Positions 1 through 6,031 of a DNA stretch of 6,192 nucleotides are shown piece after piece. This DNA is from DATJPD01 sp036394195 (lineage in GTDB: Bacteria; Pseudomonadota; Alphaproteobacteria; CACIAM-22H2). Position numbers and translations under genes: made by a program. Position 1 is the first letter of the stretch, and each line of letters opens with the position of its first letter. The stretch is taken from the NCBI GenBank assembly GCA_036394195.1, contig DASWFO010000119.1:1-6192 (forward strand), written 5' to 3'. The notes beneath the pieces are model-generated. The model searched no databases. It was not told the DNA's origin and was given only the letters and a program-made list of their open reading frames with translations.

Positions 1-355
1 GGCCTTCGGCCCGCCGTGCCACGCCGAGGGCCCGCATGAACCGGTCCGATCCGAGCCCCGATGGCCCGATCAGTTCCGCCAGCCGCCCCTCGCCGATCCG
101 GCGCATCATCTCCATCTGGAAAAGCCGATCTTGCGCGTGGACGAAGCCCAGCGCAAACCACGCATCGGCTTCCGATTGCGCCGAAATATGCGGAATGCCG
201 TACCGGTCGCGGACAATCTTGACCGGCGCCGAGAGCCCGGCGAGGCGAAGTTCACCGGTGGTCTGTGGCAGCGATGCGCGGAGGAACAAGAACCCGCCGA
301 CCACGACGCCGATAATGGCGATGAGCACACCGCCGATACGCCAGATCCATTTCAT
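1..355 (-). CDS. Penicillin acylase family protein, N-terminal part (runs off left edge)
   Basis: The minus-strand frame from ATG at 355 stays open to the window edge and gives 118 residues. Residues 1-4 (MKWI) lead into a hydrophobic segment at about 5-27 that is either an uncleaved membrane anchor or a signal peptide. It is followed by the hallmark start of the S45 (penicillin acylase/acyl-homoserine-lactone acylase) alpha subunit: a 'VKIVRDRYGIPHISA' stretch, then 'DAWFALGFVHAQDRLFQMEM' and 'RRIGEGRLAELIG'. These enzymes are Ntn-hydrolases made as a precursor, exported and self-cleaved, and they hydrolyse amide bonds of acylated amines. The nucleophile serine at the start of the beta subunit lies outside the window, so activity cannot be judged. 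Only a weak GGAG 13 nt upstream supports the start. It lies 136 nt downstream of the aldehyde dehydrogenase on the same strand and could be co-transcribed. Family assignment is firm; the substrate (beta-lactam, AHL, other amide) is unknown. Confidence 0.9.
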   Translation of the reverse strand, partial: MKWIWRIGGVLIAIIGVVVGGFLFLRASLPQTTGELRLAGLSAPVKIVRDRYGIPHISAQSEADAWFALGFVHAQDRLFQMEMMRRIGEGRLAELIGPSGLGSDRFMRALGVARRAEG

Positions 356-491
356 GTGTCGCCAATGGCTCCGAACCCGACCGGCTCATTACACGCCGCC
401 ACGGCGCGCGTCCTGCGGCAATTACGCCATTATTGAGCCAGTCCGATTGTACGTCTGTGACACGGATCACTCGCGGAGCGAGCATCCGGCG

Positions 492-1991
492 TCAGGTCAT
501 GTTGAGGATGATCGTCTTCTTCTGCGTGAAGTGGTCCAACATCGCCTCGAGCGATGCCTCCTTGCCCAAACCTGACTGCTTCACGCCGCCGTAAGAGAGG
601 CCCGGTTGTACGACAAGATTCTGATTTACCTGCACAAAACCAGCTTGGAGGCGGCGGGTGGCGTCGAGGGCGGTCTTCAGGTCGCGGGTCCACACCGACG
701 CCGCGAGGCCGTAGTCGCTGTCGTTCGCGGCGGCGATGACAGATTCGTAATCCTTCCATCTGATGACACACGTCACCGGCCCGAAGATCTCCTCGCGCGC
801 CACCCGATGATCGTTCTTGAGCCCGGTCATGATCACCGGCCGAACGAACAGCCCGTCCTTGAGCCTGGGGTCGTCCGGCATCGCCGAGCATTCATGGGCG
901 GTGGCTCCCGGCGCGGATCGGCCGAGGTCGATATACGAGCGCACCTTGTCGTATTGCGGCTTCGAAATGATCGTCCCGATATCGGTCGTCTCGTCGAGCG
1001 GGTCGCCCATCTTCATCGCATCGACCTTGGCCTTGAGCTTGTCGACGAAGGCGTCGTGCAGCGTCTCATGGACGAAGATGCGGCTGGCCGCGGTACAGCT
1101 CTGGCCCTGGCGGGTGAACCTCATGCCGACGATGGCACCGGCGACCGCACGGTCGAGATCGGCGTCGGCCATCACGATCATCGGGCTCTTGCCGCCGAGC
1201 TCGAGCGTGACCGGGATCAGCTTCTCGGCCGCCGTCCTGTAGACGATCTTGCCGGTCTCGACCGATCCCGTGAACGTCACCTTGCCGACCTTCTTGTGTG
1301 CGACCAGCGGGCCGCCGCATTCGGGGCCGAAGCCGGAGAGAATGTTGAACACACCGGGCGGCAAGACCTGAGTCAGGATCTGGCAGGTGCGGAGCACCGC
1401 AAGCGGTGCCTCTTCGGCCGATTTCACGACCACCGAATTGCCCGCGACCAGCGCCGGCGCGATCTTCAGCGCCATCAGCATCATCGGAACGTTCCACGGG
1501 ATGATGGCGCCCACCACGCCCACCGGCTCGCGCACGGTGACGGTCAGCATTTCGTTGCTGAACGGCACGGACTCGCCTTTGAGCTCCGAGCCGAGGCCGC
1601 CGTAGAAGACGAACACGTCCGACAGCACCCCGGCTTCGACGCGCGATTCCGTGCGCAGCGCCTTGCCGGTTTCAAGTGCCACCAGACGTCCCAGCTCCTC
1701 GACGTGCTCGTTCAAGAGGCGGCCGCATTCGGCGACCGCCTTGCCGCGCTGCCGGGCGGGGAGCTTGGCCCAGCCGATCTGCGCCTTGGCCGCGGAGTCC
1801 ACCGCCGCATCGACGTCGGCCTGTTCGCCCTGCGCCGCCTCCGCGATCGTCTTCCCGGTCGCGGGATTGATCACGGGAAACGTCTTGCCCGAGAGCGCCG
1901 GCGTCAGTGCGCCGTCGAGCAGCAGCTTGCCGGAGAGTTGTCCCGCCAGTTTGAACGGATCGAGGATCGGGCCCGGCGCGTTCGTGCTCAT
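492..1991 (-). CDS. NAD(P)-dependent aldehyde dehydrogenase
   Basis: The protein has 499 residues, the normal length for the aldehyde dehydrogenase superfamily, and is complete. It oxidises an aldehyde to the carboxylic acid with NAD(P)+ in the cytoplasm. Visible landmarks are PWNVP with the oxyanion-hole Asn167, a cofactor-binding VVVKSAEEAP with Lys190, FTGSVETG at 240-247 in the Rossmann fold, the general base Glu264 in VTLELGGKSP, the nucleophile Cys299 in GQSCTAASR, EEIFGPV at 400-406 and the C-terminal GGVKQSGLGKE at 468-478. All catalytic residues are present, so it should be active. The ATG at 1991 is preceded by GGAGG with a 5-nt spacer, and the gene begins 13 nt after the CoA-transferase stop, so the two are one operon. 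An aldehyde dehydrogenase beside a CoA-transferase suggests successive aldehyde-to-acid-to-acyl-CoA steps; this is inference. The general fold gives no safe substrate call (betaine, aromatic or aliphatic aldehydes are all possible). Confidence 0.96.
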   Translation of the reverse strand: MSTNAPGPILDPFKLAGQLSGKLLLDGALTPALSGKTFPVINPATGKTIAEAAQGEQADVDAAVDSAAKAQIGWAKLPARQRGKAVAECGRLLNEHVEELGRLVALETGKALRTESRVEAGVLSDVFVFYGGLGSELKGESVPFSNEMLTVTVREPVGVVGAIIPWNVPMMLMALKIAPALVAGNSVVVKSAEEAPLAVLRTCQILTQVLPPGVFNILSGFGPECGGPLVAHKKVGKVTFTGSVETGKIVYRTAAEKLIPVTLELGGKSPMIVMADADLDRAVAGAIVGMRFTRQGQSCTAASRIFVHETLHDAFVDKLKAKVDAMKMGDPLDETTDIGTIISKPQYDKVRSYIDLGRSAPGATAHECSAMPDDPRLKDGLFVRPVIMTGLKNDHRVAREEIFGPVTCVIRWKDYESVIAAANDSDYGLAASVWTRDLKTALDATRRLQAGFVQVNQNLVVQPGLSYGGVKQSGLGKEASLEAMLDHFTQKKTIILNMT

Positions 1992-2004
1992 GCAGTCCTC
2001 CGCC

Positions 2005-3150
2005 TCAGAGACTTTTCAGAATCCGCTCCCGGTCGGCGTCGAGCTCGGGGGCCGGCCCCCGCGTCGCCGGATCGGGAAAGCCGGACAGCTTGATCGGATT
2101 TCCGACCAGCTTCACGGTGCCCGCCACCGGATCCTCGGCGGTGACGACCATGTTGCGCGCCTTCGCCTGCGCGCTCTCGATCGCCTGGCCGACATTGTTG
2201 ATCGGCCCGGCCGGGATGCCGGCCGCGTCGAACACTTTGAGCCAATGCGCCACCGGCTTCGTGTTCAGCACCGTCTCGAGCTCGCCCTTCAAGGCCTCCA
2301 TGTTCTGAAGGCGCAGGTCGTTGGTGAGATAGCGAGCGTCCGTGGCGAGTTCCGGCCTGCCGATCGCGGTACACAGCTTGACGAAGAGCGAGTCGTTGCC
2401 GGCGGCGATGATGATGTAGCCGTCCGACGCATCGAAGGCCTCGAACGGGGCGATGTTCGGATGGCGCACGCCCAAAGGTCCCGGCGGCTTGCCGCTGAGG
2501 AAGTAGCGCAAGATGGCGTTCTCGAGCAGCGCCAGCTGGCAGTCGAACATCCCGATATCGACCTTGGTCGCCTCGCCGGTCATCGCGCGATGGTAGAGGG
2601 CCGAGTTCACGCCGATGCAGGTATAGAGCCCGGCGCCGATGTCGCCGATCGACATGCCGATGCGCATCGGCGGGCCGCCCGGCTGGCCGGTGATGCTCAT
2701 GATGCCGCCCATGCCCTGCACGACCATGTCGTAGGCGGGGCGCTGCGAGTCCGGCCCGCTGTGACCGAATCCCGACGCGGCGGCATAGATCAGCCGCGGG
2801 AATTTCTGGTGCAGCGTGTCCCAGCCATAGCCGAGCTTCTCCATCGTGCCGGGACGGAAGTTCTCCACGACCACGTCTGCCTTGGCGAGCAGCTTCTCGA
2901 AGGTCGCCCGATCGGCCTTGTTTTTCAGGTCGAGGGCGATGCTCTCCTTGCCGCGGTTGATCGACATGAAATACGCCGACCGGCCCTTGAGAAACGGGCC
3001 GTAATGCCGGGCGTCGTCGCCGGTGCGCGGGGTTTCGACCTTGATCACGCGGGCACCCAGCTCGGCCATCAGCATGGTGCAATAGGGACCGGCGAGGATG
3101 CGGGACAGATCGACGACCGTGACGCCGGAAAGTGGGCCCGTGCCGGGCAT
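2005..3150 (-). CDS. Family III CoA-transferase (CaiB/BaiF family)
   Basis: The 381-residue protein matches the usual length of family III CoA-transferases, which move CoA between acyl-CoA and a free acid through an aspartyl-CoA anhydride intermediate. The N-terminus 'PLSGVTVVDLSRILAGPYC' is the classic opening, followed by LGARVIKVE, the 'SINRGKESIALDL' segment, 'DVVVENFRPGTMEKLG' and 'PAYDMVVQGMGGIMSITG'. The predicted catalytic aspartate is Asp170 in GMSIGDIGAGLY. The C-terminal part has the typical IPAGPINNV. I chose ATG 3150 over the in-frame ATG 3180 because GAGGAGGAG (3157-3165) ends 6 nt before 3150, the family opening follows at once, and the extra ten residues (MRLSSEEERS) are not family-like. 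It is the first gene of the unit with the aldehyde dehydrogenase. Donor and acceptor acids cannot be told from sequence; formyl-, succinyl- and carnitine-type enzymes share this fold. Confidence 0.94.
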   Translation of the reverse strand: MPGTGPLSGVTVVDLSRILAGPYCTMLMAELGARVIKVETPRTGDDARHYGPFLKGRSAYFMSINRGKESIALDLKNKADRATFEKLLAKADVVVENFRPGTMEKLGYGWDTLHQKFPRLIYAAASGFGHSGPDSQRPAYDMVVQGMGGIMSITGQPGGPPMRIGMSIGDIGAGLYTCIGVNSALYHRAMTGEATKVDIGMFDCQLALLENAILRYFLSGKPPGPLGVRHPNIAPFEAFDASDGYIIIAAGNDSLFVKLCTAIGRPELATDARYLTNDLRLQNMEALKGELETVLNTKPVAHWLKVFDAAGIPAGPINNVGQAIESAQAKARNMVVTAEDPVAGTVKLVGNPIKLSGFPDPATRGPAPELDADRERILKSL

Positions 3151-3156
3151 TGAACG

Positions 3157-3165
3157 CTCCTCCTC
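3157..3165 (-). promoter_or_regulatory. Shine-Dalgarno site fixing the CoA-transferase start
   Basis: On the minus strand the sequence reads GAGGAGGAG, 6 nt before ATG 3150. It lies downstream of the alternative in-frame ATG at 3180 and therefore selects the inner start. Confidence 0.8.
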
Positions 3166-3179
3166 AGACGAAAGGCGCA

Positions 3180-3208
3180 TTCATAGCCGACAGGGGTTGG
3201 CGCGACAA
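3180..3208 (-). promoter_or_regulatory. Candidate sigma-70-type promoter for the CoA-transferase/dehydrogenase operon
   Basis: In the 77-nt gap after the transporter stop, the minus strand reads TTGTCG (3208-3203), a 17-nt spacer, then TATGAA (3185-3180). Both hexamers match the vegetative consensus at four of six positions with ideal spacing. Transcription would start near 3173, giving a leader of about two dozen nucleotides with the Shine-Dalgarno site. If real, the upstream ATG at 3180 would lie outside the message, agreeing with the start at 3150. Such short matches arise by chance, so this is a candidate only; the gene pair could also be read through from the transporter. Confidence 0.35.
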
Positions 3209-3227
3209 CCTTACCCGGGCTCGCGGC

Positions 3228-4103
3228 TTACGCCTTTGGTTGGGGCATTCGAGCGCCCGAGAGCAGCACATAGGCGACCAGCGCTGCGATCACGACCGCG
3301 CCGCCGATCATCGAGGTCGGCGGCGGCTGCTCGCCGACCGCCAGCCAGACCCAGATCGGCCCCAGGATCGGCTCGAGGAGCGCGATCAGCGTCACTTCCG
3401 AGGCGGGGAGCCGTCGCAGCGCCATCATGAAGCAGGTGAGCCCGAGGCTCATCTGAATGCCGCCGAGCAGCAGCAGGAGGCCGATGTCGCGGACGGGGAC
3501 TTGGAACGGATCGGCGAACGGCCAAGCCGATGCCGCGGCGATCGCCGCGGACAGCAAGGTCACCGCGGCGAGATTGCGGGCGCGGTGCCGTCGCAGAATC
3601 AGCACATGGGTGGCCGAGCAGAGTGCCACCAGGAGCGCGAACCCGTTGCCGCTCATCGTGCCGGTGCCGACCGAGCCCGCCAAGACGATCGCGAGACCGC
3701 TGAACGCGACCGCGATCACCGCCCAGCGCGCGGCGCTGAGGCGTTCGTTCAGCACCCAGGTTCCGAGCACGGCCACCAGCACCGGCGACATCGATTGCAG
3801 GATCAGGACATTCGCGACCGTCGTGCGGGTCATTCCCAGCACGTGAAAGGTGAATGACCCGGCAATGGTGCAGGCCACCACGAGGGCCGGCCATCCAACG
3901 GCGCGCGCCTCGATGAACGCCGTGCGTCCCCAGAACGCCGCAATCACGAAGGGGAAGAAGACGAGATGCCCGGCCACCCGCCAGAAGACGATGTCCCACG
4001 CGCCCGCCTCGACGGTGCGCATGATGACGCCGCCGACGCTCCAGAACAGGGGGGCTGCGATGGCAAAGAGAAGGCCGCTGAGATGCGGCGCGAGAACGGG
4101 CAT
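3228..4103 (-). CDS. EamA/DMT-superfamily inner-membrane transporter
   Basis: The 291-residue protein is strongly hydrophobic, with about ten membrane segments arranged as two EamA repeats, the standard architecture and length of drug/metabolite transporters. In the first repeat the end-of-repeat signature is visible at about 103-140: Q..SPV, then VLNERLSAARW, then a glycine-containing helix. The second repeat has the equivalent 'ALLEPILGPIWVWLAVGE' at about 241-258 followed by another helix pair and a short polar tail (ARMPQPKA). Members export or import small metabolites, often amino acids, by secondary transport. No good Shine-Dalgarno precedes ATG 4103; the frame is open further upstream but lacks another ATG or GTG there, so this start is the best available. 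It precedes the CoA-transferase on the same strand with a 77-nt gap, so it may belong to the same catabolic set. Substrate and direction are unknown. Confidence 0.9.
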   Translation of the reverse strand: MPVLAPHLSGLLFAIAAPLFWSVGGVIMRTVEAGAWDIVFWRVAGHLVFFPFVIAAFWGRTAFIEARAVGWPALVVACTIAGSFTFHVLGMTRTTVANVLILQSMSPVLVAVLGTWVLNERLSAARWAVIAVAFSGLAIVLAGSVGTGTMSGNGFALLVALCSATHVLILRRHRARNLAAVTLLSAAIAAASAWPFADPFQVPVRDIGLLLLLGGIQMSLGLTCFMMALRRLPASEVTLIALLEPILGPIWVWLAVGEQPPPTSMIGGAVVIAALVAYVLLSGARMPQPKA

Positions 4104-4248
4104 GGACAGAGCCGCGAAGTGCGGATGCGCTTGTATCCGCGCCCGCCGATTCTGTCCAGCCGGAGCTACGCGGTGAAGATGGGGCCGATGCGTCCGCGCC
4201 GCTAGTGGTGCGACTCTGACAGATGATACCAGTGCAGGACATCCTCAG

Positions 4249-4347
4249 TCGTCACCCCGGCCAAGCGGCGCAGCCGCGCGAGCCGGGGTCCATGCTGCCA
4301 GGGGCGAGATGGACCCCGGATCTCGCTTCGCTCGTCCGGGGTGACGA
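4249..4347. repeat. Nested palindromic intergenic repeat (REP-like element)
   Basis: The element is bounded by a perfect 12-bp inverted repeat, TCGTCACCCCGG (4249-4260) and CCGGGGTGACGA (4336-4347). Inside it lies a second perfect 11-bp inverted pair, CCGGGGTCCAT (4283-4293) and ATGGACCCCGG (4309-4319), plus smaller GC hairpins such as CTCGCTTCGCTCG near 4322-4334. The whole can fold into a multi-branched cruciform. Elements with these ends are, from general knowledge, scattered between genes in many Hyphomicrobiales genomes. It carries no gene; a downstream effect on mRNA stability or termination is possible but not shown. Confidence 0.8.
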
Positions 4348-4399
4348 GGGAAAAGGATCGGGACTCATCTGTTGGCGTCGATCCACTAGCTTGAGGGCG

Positions 4400-4582
4400 G
4401 CGAGCGGCCTTCCGAAGCTGCCCGACATCGAGCTCGCCCTCTGCAGCGCCGACGCCTCATCGCCGCCAGCCATCGCCCGGCTGCGCGAGATACTTCTGGA
4501 CGAGATTCAAGGAAGCCTTGCCGGAGCAAACATCCCGCCGCCGCCGCGCCATCCCCCCGCACGCGCCCGAACGCGCCGCTAG
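4400..4582 (+). pseudogene. Possible C-terminal remnant of a LysR-type regulator
   Basis: The plus-strand frame ending at TAG 4580-4582 reads GLPKLPDIELALCSADA, then SSPPAIARLREILLDEIQ. This layout, a 'LP.LP.IE.AL' strand followed by a Ser-Pro and a final helix with the pattern A...L...L...I, resembles the tail of LysR-family regulators. Codons from 4406 to about 4490 end mostly in C or G, as real genes here do. Upstream, the frame runs straight into the palindromic repeat, with no regulator body or HTH, and the last 15 residues are low-complexity Pro/Arg. I read it as a decayed fragment cut by the repeat. The similarity is judged by eye, so an unrelated chance ORF remains quite possible. Confidence 0.3.
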
Positions 4583-4826
4583 GCTCCGCGGTCGAGAACC
4601 CAGCGAAAGCGGCTCCTCATTCTTCCCGTCAGCCGGCTGTAAGTCGCGCGTCGGCAATTTTAGCTTTACCCGCTGAAATCGGTTTCGCGCCCGCATGACA
4701 AATTGTTCACGTCACGCGGCCCCAGATGCCGCGGCGACATATCCGTAATGACGAGGTTGCATTGGCATCGGTCGCCTCGGCTCAACATGTGAGTCGTGCG
4801 GGCAGAGCGTGCCCCGTGCGATGACC
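4583..4826. other. Intergenic leader region without a gene
   Basis: No convincing ORF or RNA gene is seen. The stretch includes a locally AT-richer patch at about 4656-4710, a 6-bp hairpin CGCGGC/GCCGCG (4715-4733, 7-nt loop), and the box shared with the second paralogue (4738-4767). The promoter of the downstream exported-protein gene is likely here, but I cannot point to a convincing -35/-10 pair. Confidence 0.5.
4738..4767 (+). promoter_or_regulatory. Leader box shared by the two paralogous genes, copy 1
   Basis: CATATCCG (4738-4745) and GTTGCATTGGCA (4756-4767) recur, with spacing changed by one base, at 5904-5932 ahead of the second paralogue. The surrounding leader is poorly conserved, so the box stands out as a likely promoter or regulator site. 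It ends 72 nt before the GTG start. The factor is unknown; it does not fit the sigma-54 spacing or the GGAAC..GTT stress promoter. Confidence 0.45.
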
Positions 4827-4834
4827 AGGAGAGG
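4827..4834 (+). promoter_or_regulatory. Shine-Dalgarno site for a GTG start
   Basis: AGGAGAGG lies 5 nt before GTG 4840 and supports this non-ATG start, which also gives a well-formed signal peptide. Confidence 0.75.
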
Positions 4835-4839
4835 CGATC

Positions 4840-5322
4840 GTGACGAGTGTTCGGTGTCTCAGCGGAGTGATGGCGCTTTGTGTCGGGCTCTCGGCCGGCG
4901 CGGCGTGGGCAGACAACGATCCCGCCGCCAATCCGTTCGTCGGCCGGTGGCACTGGAACCGCGCGCAGTCCACGTTGGCCGCCGGCGAGCCCATCCCCGA
5001 CGACATGACGGCCGAGATTTCAGACGCGGACGGCCTCCATCTGAAATGGTCGCTCGCCGTGCTCCCTCCGCCGGCCTCGCCGGCCATCGAGAGCTTCAAC
5101 GCGCCGGCGAATGGCGACTTTTATCCGGTCAGCAGCGATACGACCGCGGCGTTCCGCCTGACGAGAAGCTCGCTTCGGGCCACGTTCAAAAGCCCCAACG
5201 GGGAGACGGACGCCATGACATGTACGGTCGCCGCGGACCAGAAGACGATGCGCTGCCGCGGGGTCCTCAGTGACGAAGCCGGCAACAGCGCCAGTTACGT
5301 CGATGTCTACGACCGGATGTAA
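4840..5322 (+). CDS. Small exported protein of unknown function (paralogue 1)
   Basis: The 160-residue product starts at GTG 4840, chosen by its Shine-Dalgarno site. It has a Sec signal peptide: a short basic start, a hydrophobic core at about 8-20, and an AWA motif at 22-24, with cleavage predicted before Asp25. The mature part of about 136 residues opens with NPFVGRWHWNRAQST, resembling the 'NPF.G.W.LN..KS' opening of widespread small secreted beta-rich bacterial proteins of unknown function, and ends in YVDVYDRM. Two cysteines, Cys128 and Cys139, sit on adjacent predicted strands and could form a disulphide in the periplasm. There are no catalytic motifs I recognise. A paralogue begins 1.19 kb downstream, with a lipoprotein gene between them. 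Its predicted place is the periplasm or outside the cell; a role in binding a ligand or in envelope stress is only a guess. Confidence 0.88.
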   Translation: MTSVRCLSGVMALCVGLSAGAAWADNDPAANPFVGRWHWNRAQSTLAAGEPIPDDMTAEISDADGLHLKWSLAVLPPPASPAIESFNAPANGDFYPVSSDTTAAFRLTRSSLRATFKSPNGETDAMTCTVAADQKTMRCRGVLSDEAGNSASYVDVYDRM

Positions 5323-5385
5323 TCAACAACACGCCCACACCACCAGCCGGGGGAAGACACCAATGTCATAGCAATGGAGATGACC

Positions 5386-5682
5386 ATGACCACCCGCAGG
5401 ATTATCAGGACAGCGACATTATCACTCATGATCGGTGCGGCGATGGCGCTCTCCGCCTGTGCGAACGATCCCGGTTATGCCGGCGCCGCTCCCGGCTATG
5501 CGTATCCTTATGAATATGGCCCGTATGGCTCGCTCGATTTCGAGTATGGCGGCGGGTGGGGTGGCTGGCACGGAGATCACGGCCATTTCGATCATGCCCA
5601 TTTCGCCCATGCCGGCATGGGCCACGGCGGCTTCGGCGGACATGGCGGTGGCGGCGGACATGGCGGCGGCGGTCACCGCTAA
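5386..5682 (+). CDS. Small His/Gly-rich lipoprotein, hypothetical
   Basis: This 98-residue protein begins with a basic, hydrophobic leader (MTTRRIIRTATLSL...) ending in the lipobox LSAC, with the acylated cysteine at residue 25. After it come a Tyr/Pro/Gly segment (PGYAYPYEYGPYGS) and a tail with ten histidines among glycines. No Asp follows the Cys (CANDP), so transfer to the outer membrane is likely by the usual +2 rule. Start choice: three in-frame ATGs lie at 5374, 5380 and 5386. I prefer 5386 because GGAG at 5376-5379 is 6 nt upstream; ATG 5374 would add only MEMT. The His-rich tail could bind Ni, Cu or Zn ions, by analogy with other His-rich tails; this is inference. It lies 63 nt after paralogue 1 and could be co-transcribed with it. 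No named family is recognised. Confidence 0.8.
   Translation: MTTRRIIRTATLSLMIGAAMALSACANDPGYAGAAPGYAYPYEYGPYGSLDFEYGGGWGGWHGDHGHFDHAHFAHAGMGHGGFGGHGGGGGHGGGGHR
5584..5613 (+). repeat. Two in-frame 15-bp repeats in the lipoprotein gene
   Basis: Two adjacent units (5584-5598 and 5599-5613) differ at two bases and encode HFDHA and HFAHA, residues 67-76. They show that the His-rich tail grew by small tandem duplications. Confidence 0.75.
5635..5670 (+). repeat. Two in-frame 18-bp repeats in the lipoprotein gene
   Basis: Units 5635-5652 and 5653-5670 differ at one silent base (GGT/GGC) and each encode GGHGGG, residues 84-95, just before the terminal GHR. Copy number may vary between strains by slippage. 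Confidence 0.8.
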
Positions 5683-5798
5683 CGAGGCTACAATATCGGG
5701 CCTGCCGAGTTGCGCGACGATCCGTGACGCGGCCTCGGCTTGCGATGTCGGGCGGCCGCGCACGGAGGCGCGGCGCTAGCGTTGCCTTGGGGGAGTCG

Positions 5799-5832
5799 CT
5801 TAGATCGAGCCTTCCGCCGCTCTCGATCCAAG
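5799..5832. repeat. Inverted repeat, possible terminator or operator
   Basis: CTTAGATCGAG (5799-5809) and CTCGATCCAAG (5822-5832) pair over 11 positions with one A/C mismatch and a 12-nt loop. It lies about 115 nt after the lipoprotein stop and 200 nt before paralogue 2. Without a T-tract, a factor-independent terminator is unlikely on the plus strand; a protein site is possible. Confidence 0.4.
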
Positions 5833-5859
5833 CCATAAGCACGACATAATGGATGCCGG

Positions 5860-5884
5860 CCGGACGCGTTGACATGCGTCCCGG
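5860..5884. repeat. Short GC-rich inverted repeat upstream of the leader box
   Basis: CCGGACGC (5860-5867) and GCGTCCCGG (5876-5884) can pair over eight positions with one bulged C and an 8-nt loop. It lies 19 nt upstream of the shared box. A smaller GC hairpin (4715-4733) sits at a similar place before copy 1 of the box, but the sequences are not alike. Confidence 0.35.
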
Positions 5885-5903
5885 TGCCCGATCGCGCCGT
5901 AGT

Positions 5904-5932
5904 CATATCCGCGTGAAGATGTTGCATTGGCA
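5904..5932 (+). promoter_or_regulatory. Leader box shared by the two paralogous genes, copy 2
   Basis: CATATCCG (5904-5911) and GTTGCATTGGCA (5921-5932) repeat the box at 4738-4767, with TGA conserved between the two halves. It ends 99 nt before the GTG start, 27 nt farther than in copy 1, so the box has moved as a unit relative to the gene. Confidence 0.45.
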
Positions 5933-6020
5933 CCATAGGCGTCTCAGATCGACATCTATGTCAGTGCAGCGCGGAGCTTGCCGCGTTGTTGTTGGAGGCT
6001 CTGTCGATCCAATTGCGATG

Positions 6021-6026
6021 AGGAGG
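6021..6026 (+). promoter_or_regulatory. Shine-Dalgarno site for the GTG start of paralogue 2
   Basis: AGGAGG with a 5-nt spacer precedes GTG 6032, the same spacing and start codon as in paralogue 1. Confidence 0.75.
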
Positions 6027-6031
6027 CGCTC

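Larger units (their letters stand above)
5683..6031. other. 349-nt intergenic region between the lipoprotein and paralogue 2
   Basis: No real gene is seen: the short frames on either strand lack ribosome sites and familiar motifs. The region holds two inverted repeats (5799-5832 and 5860-5884), the second copy of the leader box (5904-5932) and the ribosome site of paralogue 2. Neither hairpin is followed by a T-run, so no standard terminator is evident after the lipoprotein gene. Confidence 0.5.

Noticed and set aside
470..482. Hairpin CTCGC-GGA-GCGAG as terminator of the dehydrogenase operon
   Set aside because: The stem is only 5 bp and no T-tract follows on the minus strand.
606..2093. 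A 495-codon plus-strand ORF opposite the aldehyde dehydrogenase
   Set aside because: It is Arg/His-rich without any recognisable domain and mirrors a gene with all catalytic motifs. Long antisense frames are common in GC-rich DNA.
1651..3153. A 500-codon plus-strand ORF spanning the dehydrogenase and CoA-transferase
   Set aside because: It is antisense to two well-supported genes, with biased composition and no family features.
3211..4242. A 343-codon minus-strand ORF overlapping the transporter in another frame
   Set aside because: It is rich in Arg and Ala with no membrane segments. The other frame gives a clear EamA protein.
4202..4255. Short minus-strand frame running from the repeat to a TAG at 4202-4204, encoding a tail like TTEDVLHWYHLSESHH
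   Set aside because: It looks peptide-like but is very short, has no start or ribosome site outside the repeat, and I cannot match it to a family.
4223..4582. The whole 119-codon plus-strand ORF as an intact gene
   Set aside because: Its first third lies within the palindromic repeat and it has no ribosome site. Only the later part has coding character.
4756..4780. Sigma-54 promoter at the shared TTGCATTGGCA box
   Set aside because: The GG and GC elements are not in the required order and spacing in either copy.
5869..5874. Perfect TTGACA as a -35 element for paralogue 2
   Set aside because: No acceptable -10 hexamer lies 16-19 nt downstream, and the hexamer falls in the loop of a hairpin.
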